In this document: piece after piece, positions 1 to 5,281 of the stretch
Numbering within the stretch: the stretch's first letter is position 1
Layout of the letters: each line of letters begins with the position of its first letter
Source: Lysobacterales bacterium
GTDB lineage: Bacteria > Pseudomonadota > Gammaproteobacteria > Xanthomonadales > S139-57
Assembly (NCBI GenBank): GCA_026993285.1
Contig: JALWTZ010000220.1
Span: forward strand, 1 to 6,204
Reading direction: 5' to 3'
Length of the DNA: 6,204 nucleotides
The notes under the pieces: model-generated
The model's input: only the letters and a program-made list of their open reading frames with translations
The model's database searches: none
What the model was told of the DNA's origin: nothing
Program-made: the position numbers and the translations under genes

Positions 1-475
1 CATGCTGATGTATGTCTACGGTGCCATCATTGCCCTGTGCCTGCTCACCTTCCGATCTCTGGCTGCCACCCTGTGCATCGTCTTGCCATTGATGCTGGTC
101 TCGGTACTCGCCTATGCCCTGATGGCGTTGATGGGCATTGGCCTCAAGGTCAATACCCTGCCGGTCGTGGCATTGGGTGTGGGCATTGGTGTGGATTACG
201 GCATTTATATCTACAGCCGGCTCAAAGAGTATCTCGATGCCGGCATGCCGTTGACCGAGGCCTATTTCCACGCCCTGCAAACCACCGGCAAACCGGTGAT
301 TTTCACCGGTATTACCCTGGCCGTGGGTGTGGGCACCTGGCTGTTTTCCGACCTGCAGTTCCAGGCGGACATGGGCGTGCTGCTGGCCTTCATGTTTCTG
401 GTGAACATGATCGGTGCCATTGTGCTGCTGCCCGCACTGGTACGCTGGCTGATGCGCCCCAACGACCCGGCCTGA
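1..475 (+). CDS. RND/MMPL-superfamily exporter, C-terminal part (5' end outside window)
   Basis: This is the last 157 codons of a longer gene; the reading frame is open to the left edge, so the visible ATG at base 2 is probably internal. The fragment is almost all membrane: hydrophobic segments lie at about residues 3-17, 22-46, 52-66, 98-116 and 125-148 of the visible part. The segment LGVGIGVDYGIYIYSRLKE (about 59-76) is the typical fourth-helix signature of the RND superfamily, with Asp65 in the GVDYG motif at the position associated with proton coupling. The end, LLPALVRWL plus a short polar tail, is a normal RND terminus. The match is to the MMPL/HAE3-like branch (predicted exporters of hydrophobic molecules, including lipids) rather than to multidrug AcrB types, but the porter domains are missing so the substrate cannot be judged. 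The next gene starts 67 bp downstream on the same strand. Confidence 0.85.
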   Translation, partial: MLMYVYGAIIALCLLTFRSLAATLCIVLPLMLVSVLAYALMALMGIGLKVNTLPVVALGVGIGVDYGIYIYSRLKEYLDAGMPLTEAYFHALQTTGKPVIFTGITLAVGVGTWLFSDLQFQADMGVLLAFMFLVNMIGAIVLLPALVRWLMRPNDPA

Positions 476-495
476 ATCCGAAAACCACCGGCCCA

Positions 496-529
496 TTTGC
501 CTGGCGGTGTATACTTGCCGCCAGGCAAA
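496..529. repeat. Perfect 12-bp inverted repeat between the exporter and DedA-PAP2-LssY genes
   Basis: The arms TTTGCCTGGCGG (496-507) and CCGCCAGGCAAA (518-529) are exact reverse complements around a 10-base spacer, TGTATACTTG. The repeat starts 20 bases after the exporter stop codon and ends 13 bases before the preferred start of the next gene. No T-tract follows on either strand, so it is not a classical intrinsic terminator. The spacer contains TATACT (510-515), a good -10 hexamer match, but no convincing -35 lies 16-18 bp upstream. It may be a dyad operator over a promoter, an mRNA-stabilising hairpin or a processing site; the sequence does not decide between these. Confidence 0.7.
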
Positions 530-542
530 ATCCGGGTGGCCC

Positions 543-2573
543 ATGGACCTCTCCTCCCTGCAATGGCTGTTTGACTGGATCAGAGACCATCCGGAATGGG
601 CCGGCTGGCTGATCGGTCTGGCTGCCTTCTTTGAAGGGCTGGCCATGGTGGGTTTTCTCATGCCGGGTGCTACCGTGCTCTTTGGCGTGGGTGCCCTGGT
701 CGGTCTGGGCTACATCGACCTGACTACAGCCTGGATAGCCGCATCCATTGGCGCCTTTCTGGGTGACGGCCTCAGTTTCTGGCTGGGCTGGAAGTACAAG
801 GCTTCCATCCGCAATCACCCGTGGATTGCCCGCCACGGCGATGTGCTGCACCGGGCAGAAAACTACTTTCACCGCCATGGGGGAAAAAGCGTATTCATCG
901 GCCGGTTTGTCGGCCCGATTCGTTCCGCAATCCCGCTGATTGGCGGCATGATGGGCATGTCCTGGTGGAAGTACCTGCCCATCAATCTGGTGGCCAGCAT
1001 TCTCTGGTCTCCCTTCTATATTCTTCCGGGCGTGGTTTTCGGTGCCTCGCTGGATCTGGCTTCCGCCGCTGCCGGTCGTCTGGCCATCCTGGCCGGGCTG
1101 ATGGCCGCGGCCCTTTGGGCCAGCGGCTGGCTGGTGCTTCAGGTCTACCGCTTCGTCACGCCCAGGGCCAATCGCTGGCTGGATCAGATGGAGCGTTGGG
1201 TCAACCGCCATCCGTTGCTGGGCCGTTGGGCTGCCGCGCTGGTGGACCCGCGCAAGAAGGAATCCGCCTCGCTGATCTGGCTGGCACTGGGGCTTTTTGT
1301 ACTGGGTTGGTTATTCTTCGCCCTGTTGCTGACCATCAGCACTCAGGGCCACTGGCTGGTACTGGATGAGCAGATCTGGCAATGGTTCCAGCAAATTCGC
1401 TCACCGTGGGCGGATTGGCTGGCGGCCTGGCTGGCGGCCTGGACACAGGTCAGTCATGTGCTGATACTGGTCACCCTTGTTGCCGGGATGCTCTGGCGAT
1501 TGAAGGGGCGCATGGCGGCCCTGCATCTGCTGGCCAGTGCTGCATTTGGTGTGGCCGTGAGTTGGGCCCTGGGCCAGGTCCTGTCCGTACCCCTGCCCAT
1601 GCAGGCCAACCCGAATGTTTTCGCCTTTCCGGGAATGGACATCAGTGTTTCCGCCGCCGTCTACAGCTACCTGGCCGTACTGCTGGCACGGGAACTGCCC
1701 GGAAGACGGCCGGCCTGGCCCTACATGGCGGCCACGGCCCTGCTCCTGCTCAGCAGCGTGGCCCGGCTGTATCTGGGCCTGCACTGGTTCTCGGATGTTC
1801 TGGCTGGCTGGTGGCTGGGCTATCTGTGGGGCTTTGGTCTCGGCCTGGCCTGGCGCATCCGTAGCCGTGAACGTTTCCCCCATCGCTGGCTGCTGCTGGG
1901 TTTTGCCGTAGCCGCCCTGGTCATCGCGGTACTGGGCCTGCACACCGCACGCACGCTGCACAAGACCGCACCCGAACCCGTGGTCATTTCAGCGCAAGAC
2001 CCTGCCATTCCGTTACCCGATCATCGTGGTTTGTGGTTGTTGACCAGCCAGCATCCGGATCAACTGACGACGATGTTGAAAAATGCCAACTGGAAAGCCG
2101 GCCCGGATCGCTCCCTCAAGGGCATGTTTTTCTGGCTGAATCCCGAGGCCGACGCCATGCAATTGCCCTTGCCACCGCGGGGCTTGTACGGGCATGCGGT
2201 AGTAGCGGAGTGGCGCAAGCCCACGCGGAATGGCGTGTGGTTATTACGGGCCTGGCCCACCCACTGGCTGCAGGCCGATGGCCGGCCCTGGTATGTACTG
2301 CAAGCTACCCGCGTTCAGATGCAGCCACTGGCCAACCTGCTGGTCTGGCCACGCTTCCAACAACCGGGAATGGAGGAACTGCGCCAGGAATTGCCCGCTC
2401 ACTGGCAGCTGCTGCCCGCCCGCAATGGCTGGTGGTGGCTCAGGGTTGATCCGGCAATTGCCAGTCTACCGGTGAGCGGCCCTGCGTTTTTAGCCAGTCA
2501 TTGGCCTTGGAAAAATGGCGACAACCGAAAAAACCACGATGAGCCGACAATGGTGAAGGGTGAGGCGCCTTGA
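543..2573 (+). CDS. Multidomain membrane protein: DedA family, PAP2-type phosphatase and LssY-like C-terminal domain
   Basis: A 676-residue protein with three parts. Residues 1 to about 205 are DedA-like (SNARE-associated/VTT): FFEGLAMVGFLMPG (29-42) and GRFVGPIRSAIPLIGG (120-135) carry the family's Glu, Pro-Gly, Arg-Phe, Pro and Arg residues. DedA proteins are known as membrane lipid carrier translocases. Residues about 243-440 form a PAP2-type helical domain with a recognisable third motif, ARLYLGLHWFSD (Arg408, His414, Asp418). Motifs 1 and 2 are degraded: the Lys and Arg of motif 1 are Gly344 and Leu351, and the Ser-Gly-His of motif 2 reads Pro-Gly-Met-Asp (363-366). A membrane segment at about 449-466 leads to a soluble region, about 490-636, rich in Trp and resembling LssY C-terminal domains. 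The start at 543 gives a normal DedA N terminus. An in-frame ATG at 507 lies inside an inverted repeat and adds only 12 unlikely residues. The ribosome site is weak. The last 44 codons overlap ung on the other strand. Domain assignments are firm for DedA and PAP2, moderate for LssY. Catalytic activity is doubtful. Confidence 0.88.
   Translation: MDLSSLQWLFDWIRDHPEWAGWLIGLAAFFEGLAMVGFLMPGATVLFGVGALVGLGYIDLTTAWIAASIGAFLGDGLSFWLGWKYKASIRNHPWIARHGDVLHRAENYFHRHGGKSVFIGRFVGPIRSAIPLIGGMMGMSWWKYLPINLVASILWSPFYILPGVVFGASLDLASAAAGRLAILAGLMAAALWASGWLVLQVYRFVTPRANRWLDQMERWVNRHPLLGRWAAALVDPRKKESASLIWLALGLFVLGWLFFALLLTISTQGHWLVLDEQIWQWFQQIRSPWADWLAAWLAAWTQVSHVLILVTLVAGMLWRLKGRMAALHLLASAAFGVAVSWALGQVLSVPLPMQANPNVFAFPGMDISVSAAVYSYLAVLLARELPGRRPAWPYMAATALLLLSSVARLYLGLHWFSDVLAGWWLGYLWGFGLGLAWRIRSRERFPHRWLLLGFAVAALVIAVLGLHTARTLHKTAPEPVVISAQDPAIPLPDHRGLWLLTSQHPDQLTTMLKNANWKAGPDRSLKGMFFWLNPEADAMQLPLPPRGLYGHAVVAEWRKPTRNGVWLLRAWPTHWLQADGRPWYVLQATRVQMQPLANLLVWPRFQQPGMEELRQELPAHWQLLPARNGWWWLRVDPAIASLPVSGPAFLASHWPWKNGDNRKNHDEPTMVKGEAP
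1419..1442 (+). repeat. Tandem 12-bp duplication inside the DedA-PAP2-LssY gene
   Basis: The unit CTGGCGGCCTGG occurs twice, head to tail, with no mismatch, and encodes Leu-Ala-Ala-Trp twice (residues 293-300). It lies at the start of the PAP2 part, in the stretch before its second predicted helix. Because it is in frame and a multiple of three, it lengthens the protein by four residues without disrupting it. It could be a recent slippage product or simple use of the same codons. Confidence 0.6.
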
Positions 2574-3135
2574 GTACCCGGTGGCGCTTCGGGTCAACCT
2601 GCGCAGCCTTTTTCTGTGCCTGCGAACCCCACAATAAAAAGACCACGCCCTCCAGCCGCTGATTGATCTCGGCAACAACCCGGTCCGTGAAACGCTCCCA
2701 GCCCTGGCCCTGATGACTACCGGCCCGACCACGCTCGACGGTGAGTACGGCATTGAGCAGCAGTACACCCTGTTCGGCCCAGTGCTGCAAACAACCATGT
2801 GCCGGCAGAAGCAGGCCCAGGTCTGAATGCAGTTCCTTGAAAATATTTTGCAGGGAAGGCGGCGCTGGCACTCCGGGCCGTACCGAGAAGCACAAGCCGT
2901 GTGCCTGCCCAGGGCCGTGGTAGGGGTCCTGCCCCAGAATCACCACCTTGACCGTTTCCGGTGGCGTGGTGTTGAGCGCATTGAAAATCTGTGGCCCGGG
3001 AGGATAAATGACCTTGCCACGCTGTTTCTCCTGCAGCAGGAAGTTACGCAGCTGCTGCATGTAGGGCTGTTCAAATTCCTCACCCAGCCAGGCAAGCCAG
3101 TGTGGATGCAGCTGTACGGGCCTTTTTTCGCTCAT
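2440..3135 (-). CDS. ung: Uracil-DNA glycosylase, family 1
   Basis: A complete 231-residue enzyme, close to the usual 220-230 residues. It removes uracil from DNA after cytosine deamination or dUTP misincorporation, starting base excision repair in the cytoplasm. The water-activating motif GQDPYHG is at 68-74 (Asp70), with the uracil-stacking Phe83 in GLCFSV, Asn128 in LLLNAVLTV that reads the uracil base, and the DNA-intercalation loop HPSPLSA at 192-198 (His192). Every key residue of the family is present, so it should be active. The ATG at 3135 gives a normal start, MSEKRPVQLHPHW, although no strong ribosome site precedes it. It lies downstream of rpsI on the same strand but beyond a terminator, so it probably has its own promoter. 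Its last 134 bp, including the conserved loop region, are antisense to the end of the converging membrane-protein gene. Confidence 0.98.
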   Translation of the reverse strand: MSEKRPVQLHPHWLAWLGEEFEQPYMQQLRNFLLQEKQRGKVIYPPGPQIFNALNTTPPETVKVVILGQDPYHGPGQAHGLCFSVRPGVPAPPSLQNIFKELHSDLGLLLPAHGCLQHWAEQGVLLLNAVLTVERGRAGSHQGQGWERFTDRVVAEINQRLEGVVFLLWGSQAQKKAAQVDPKRHRVLKAPHPSPLSAHRGFFGCRHFSKANDWLKTQGRSPVDWQLPDQP

Positions 3136-3164
3136 GAGTTCAACCGACTACCGAATCCAGCCGC

Positions 3165-3173
3165 AGTGTAGCA
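3165..3173 (-). promoter_or_regulatory. Possible extended -10 promoter for ung
   Basis: On the minus strand the sequence TGCTACACT (3173 down to 3165) matches an extended -10 element, TGnTAnaaT-like, and would start transcription near 3158, about 22 bases before the ung start codon. The -35 region is poor: TCGGGC at the 17-bp position, TTGTCG with a 20-bp spacer. The extended TGn may compensate. Its place between the rpsI terminator and ung fits an independent ung promoter. This is inferred from the motif and position only. Confidence 0.45.
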
Positions 3174-3194
3174 AAAACCACGCAATCGCCCGAC

Positions 3195-3220
3195 AAGAAA
3201 AAGCCCGCACGGGGCGGGCT
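3195..3220 (-). terminator. Intrinsic terminator of the rplM-rpsI operon
   Basis: Read on the minus strand, a 7-bp GC-rich stem (AGCCCGC, 3220-3214, pairing with GCGGGCT, 3208-3202) closes a 5-base loop and runs into TTTTTCTT (3202-3195). It begins 29 bases after the rpsI stop codon. Stem, loop and T-tract are all of standard intrinsic-terminator form. It separates the ribosomal protein operon from ung. Confidence 0.9.
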
Positions 3221-3249
3221 CTTTCACATGACAGGCCGGCAGGCTTGTC

Positions 3250-3642
3250 TTAACGCTTGGAGTACTGGGTCGCCTTGCGTGCCTTGTGCAGGCCCACTTT
3301 CTTGCGTTCCACTTCCCGGGCGTCACGGGTGACGAACCCGGCCTTGCGCAGTGGCTGGCGCAAGGATTCATCATAAGCCATCAGCGCACGGGTGATGCCC
3401 AGACGAATGGCACCGGCCTGACCGGAAGTACCACCACCGGTGACCGTGATGTAGGCATCAAACTTGTCACCCATCTCGGTGAGATCCAGCGGTTGCTTGA
3501 CGATCATGCGTGCGGTTTCACGACCGAAGAATTCTTCCAGCGGACGCTGGTTGACCTTGATCTCGCCCTTGCCGGGGCGCAGGAAAACCCGTGCCACAGA
3601 GGTCTTGCGGCGACCGGTTCCATAAAATTGTTCTGTTGCCAT
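3250..3642 (-). CDS. rpsI: 30S ribosomal protein S9
   Basis: A complete 130-residue S9 protein, the normal bacterial length. The N-terminal signature YGTGRRKTSVARVFL (7-21), the central GGGTSGQAGAIRLGI segment (69-83) and the basic tail ending in SKR are all typical. The C-terminal tail of S9 reaches into the decoding centre of the small subunit, where the final Lys-Arg contacts the anticodon loop of P-site tRNA; both residues are present. It follows rplM with only 12 bases between stop and start, the widespread L13-S9 operon order. A purine-rich GAGGG lies upstream, overlapping the rplM stop, somewhat further from the ATG than usual, so translational coupling to rplM is likely. Confidence 0.99.
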   Translation of the reverse strand: MATEQFYGTGRRKTSVARVFLRPGKGEIKVNQRPLEEFFGRETARMIVKQPLDLTEMGDKFDAYITVTGGGTSGQAGAIRLGITRALMAYDESLRQPLRKAGFVTRDAREVERKKVGLHKARKATQYSKR

Positions 3643-3654
3643 TTGCGACTACCC

Positions 3655-4083
3655 TCAGATTTCCAGTGGCTGCGGCTGCTGGGCGGCATGGGGATGCTCG
3701 GCACCAGCATAAACCTTCAGTTTCTTGAACATGGCACGGCCCAGCGGATTCTTGGGCAGCATGCCTTTGACGGCGTTCTCGATCACGCGCTCGGGGTGCT
3801 TCTCCAGCAACTTGCCCAGAGGCACGGATTTCAGGTTGCCGATATAACCGGTGTGCCGATGATAGAACTTGTCCTGCATCTTGTTGCCGGTTACATGAAC
3901 CTTCTCGGCATTGATGACCACGATATAGTCACCGGTATCCACATGCGTGGTGAACACCGGCTTGTGCTTGCCACGCAGGCGATGGGCGATTTCGGTGGCC
4001 AGGCGGCCCAGGGTCTTGCCCTCGGCGTCAATGACAAACCAATCGCGCGTGACTTCATGTGCTTTGGCGCTGAACGTCTTCAT
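3655..4083 (-). CDS. rplM: 50S ribosomal protein L13
   Basis: A complete 142-residue L13 protein, the usual length for Proteobacteria. Recognisable stretches are the start MKTFSAKAHEVTRDWFVIDA, the segment LGRLATEIAHRLRGKHKP (26-43), and the conserved MLPKNPLGRAMFKKLKVYAGAEHPHAAQQP near the end. L13 binds 23S rRNA early in assembly of the large subunit. It is the first gene of the pair with rpsI and has a good promoter about 45 bases upstream of its start. No strong ribosome site is seen just before the ATG; GGAG lies about 14 bases away. In E. coli the L13 protein represses its own operon through the mRNA leader. Whether the short leader here does the same cannot be seen. Confidence 0.99.
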   Translation of the reverse strand: MKTFSAKAHEVTRDWFVIDAEGKTLGRLATEIAHRLRGKHKPVFTTHVDTGDYIVVINAEKVHVTGNKMQDKFYHRHTGYIGNLKSVPLGKLLEKHPERVIENAVKGMLPKNPLGRAMFKKLKVYAGAEHPHAAQQPQPLEI

Positions 4084-4126
4084 GTCTAAACTCGTGCTCC
4101 GAGCGTGTCTATGCGAAAGGGCGGTA

Positions 4127-4155
4127 ATTCTATGGGATCTTCACCTGCAGTTCAA
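4127..4155 (-). promoter_or_regulatory. Sigma-70-like promoter of rplM-rpsI
   Basis: On the minus strand TTGAAC (4155-4150) and TAGAAT (4132-4127) are separated by exactly 17 bases, a near-consensus sigma-70 arrangement (4 of 6 and 5 of 6 matches). Transcription would start near 4120, giving a leader of about 37 bases before the rplM ATG. The strength of the match and its position fit a highly expressed ribosomal protein operon. Confidence 0.75.
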
Positions 4156-4213
4156 CCACGGTACCGGATTTATTTCACCGCCCTCGGCATGGCCTGTCAG
4201 CCGGGCTTGCCTT

Positions 4214-4249
4214 GCGGCACTGGTACTGCCGCGCATTCTGTTGGATAAT
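4214..4249 (+). promoter_or_regulatory. Possible promoter and dyad upstream of the rhodanese-secB-gpsA cluster
   Basis: GATAAT (4244-4249) is a good -10 match and lies 35 bases before the rhodanese ATG, but no clear -35 hexamer sits 16-18 bp upstream. Instead that region holds a short inverted repeat, GCGGCA (4214-4219) and TGCCGC (4227-4232), around a 7-base spacer. A weak -35 overlapped by a dyad is what an activator- or repressor-controlled promoter could look like, but both elements are short enough to arise by chance. Confidence 0.35.
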
Positions 4250-4284
4250 TCGCCGCTTGATTTCATTGCAGGAAACCGCGACGC

Positions 4285-4740
4285 ATGTCGGATATTGCAA
4301 CCTTCGTGGGCAACCACACCGTGCTGGTCCTGGTCTGGCTGGCCCTGCTGGCCATGCTGCTGGTGGGCGAATTTCGCCGTTTGACCCGCAAGTTCAAGGA
4401 AGTGGACACCCTGGAAGCCACTCGCCTGCTCAATCAGCAGGATGCCCTGCTGGTGGATGTGCGTGATGCCAAGGATTATGCACAATCCCATGCCGTCAAC
4501 GCCATCCATGTCCCCGTGAACCAGGTTTCACCGGAGCATCCCAAGCTTGCCGACCCGGACCGGCCGATCATTTTCTATTGCTACAGCGGCATGTCCTCGC
4601 AGCGCGCTGCCGCCGTAATGGCCAACAGTGGCCGGGAAAACATCTACAGCCTGCAGGGCGGCTTCGGCAGCTGGCAAGGTGAAAATCTGCCGGTAGAAAC
4701 CGGGCGCAAGAAGAGCGGCAAGCGGAAGAAGAAAACCTGA
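4285..4740 (+). CDS. Membrane-anchored rhodanese-like protein (YibN-type position)
   Basis: A 151-residue protein with one N-terminal membrane helix (about residues 12-28) followed by a single rhodanese domain (about 40-138). The topology looks N-out, with an RR-K-K cluster after the helix holding the domain in the cytoplasm. Conserved features are LLVDVRDAKDYAQSHAVNAIHVP (55-77) and the active-site loop CYSGMSS (99-105), with Cys99 as the expected persulfide-carrying nucleophile. The closing helix region is LQGGFGSWQGENLPVETG, and the tail is very basic (KKSGKRKKKT). Rhodaneses transfer sulfane sulfur between thiols; the physiological acceptor is unknown. A ribosome site AGGAAA lies 9 bases before the ATG. 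The position before secB-gpsA matches E. coli yibN, to which the N-terminal helix region also looks similar. The loop resembles that of GlpE. Confidence 0.93.
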   Translation: MSDIATFVGNHTVLVLVWLALLAMLLVGEFRRLTRKFKEVDTLEATRLLNQQDALLVDVRDAKDYAQSHAVNAIHVPVNQVSPEHPKLADPDRPIIFYCYSGMSSQRAAAVMANSGRENIYSLQGGFGSWQGENLPVETGRKKSGKRKKKT

Positions 4741-4754
4741 ATTCCATCCATTCC

Positions 4755-4771
4755 GGAGCCTGCAGGGCTCC
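4755..4771. repeat. Short hairpin in the rhodanese-secB gap
   Basis: GGAGCC (4755-4760) and GGCTCC (4766-4771) can pair around the 5-base loop TGCAG. It lies 14 bases after the rhodanese stop and ends 13 bases before the secB ribosome site. No T-tract follows, so full termination is unlikely. It could protect mRNA ends or set different expression of the rhodanese and secB. It is short, so chance remains possible. Confidence 0.45.
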
Positions 4772-4798
4772 ATCATCCTGACAACGGAGATACCCAAC

Positions 4799-5275
4799 AT
4801 GAGTGAAAACGAACAAGCCGCAGGCAACGGCCAGAGTGCCGAAGGCGGCCAGATTGTCATCCAGAAAATCTATATCAAGGATGCCTCCTTCGAAGTACCC
4901 GGCGCGCCGGGCATCTTTCAGGAACAGGGCCAGATGGATGTCAACCTGAACCTGTCCCAGAAAGCCCAGCCGGTGGGAGATGACCATTATGAAGTGGTCC
5001 TGACCGTCACCGTCACCACCAAGGTCGGTGAAAAAACCGCTTACCTGGTGGAAGTGCAGCAGGCTGGCATCTTCGGCATTCGCGGCCTGGAACAGCCCCA
5101 GGTTCATGCGGCACTGGGCATTTTCTGCCCCAACACCCTCTACCCCTATGCCCGTCAGGCCATCTCCGAAATGGTTTCCCTGGGCGGTTTCCCGCCGCTG
5201 GTGCTGCAGCATGTGAATTTCGAAGCCATCTACGCCGAGCAGATGCAGAAGCAGCAGGACCAGAAACCCAACTGA
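4799..5275 (+). CDS. secB: Protein-export chaperone SecB
   Basis: A complete 158-residue SecB, near the family's usual 155-165 residues. SecB is a cytoplasmic tetramer that keeps preproteins unfolded and delivers them to SecA at the Sec translocase. Family stretches seen are IQKIYIKDASFEVPGAPGIF (21-40), the beta strands around YEVVLTVTVTTKVGEKTAYLVEVQQAGIF, CPNTLYPYARQAISEMVSLGGFPPL (110-134) and VNFEAIYAEQM near the end. The first 18 residues are Gly/Gln/Glu-rich and probably disordered, as is common. The ATG has a good ribosome site, CGGAGA at 4785-4790, 8 bases upstream. The stop lies only 6 bases before gpsA, the conserved secB-gpsA arrangement, so the two are likely co-transcribed. Confidence 0.98.
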   Translation: MSENEQAAGNGQSAEGGQIVIQKIYIKDASFEVPGAPGIFQEQGQMDVNLNLSQKAQPVGDDHYEVVLTVTVTTKVGEKTAYLVEVQQAGIFGIRGLEQPQVHAALGIFCPNTLYPYARQAISEMVSLGGFPPLVLQHVNFEAIYAEQMQKQQDQKPN

Positions 5276-5281
5276 TTCCGC

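Noticed and set aside
507..542. Upstream ATG at 507 as the start of the DedA-PAP2-LssY protein
   Set aside because: It adds 12 residues (MYTCRQAKSGWP) unlike any DedA N terminus and lies in the inverted repeat. The ATG at 543 gives a normal family start.
390..1211. Open frame of 273 codons on the minus strand
   Set aside because: It is antisense to the exporter end and the DedA domain. The product is of low-complexity Gly/Gln/His/Pro type without a domain or ribosome site.
3286..4089. Open frame of 267 codons on the plus strand across rpsI and rplM
   Set aside because: It is the antisense of two highly conserved ribosomal protein genes and crosses their intergenic gap. No promoter or ribosome site supports it.
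4755..4771. Hairpin after the rhodanese gene as an intrinsic terminator
   Set aside because: No T-tract follows the stem on either strand, and the downstream secB gene has no obvious promoter of its own, so full termination here is unlikely.
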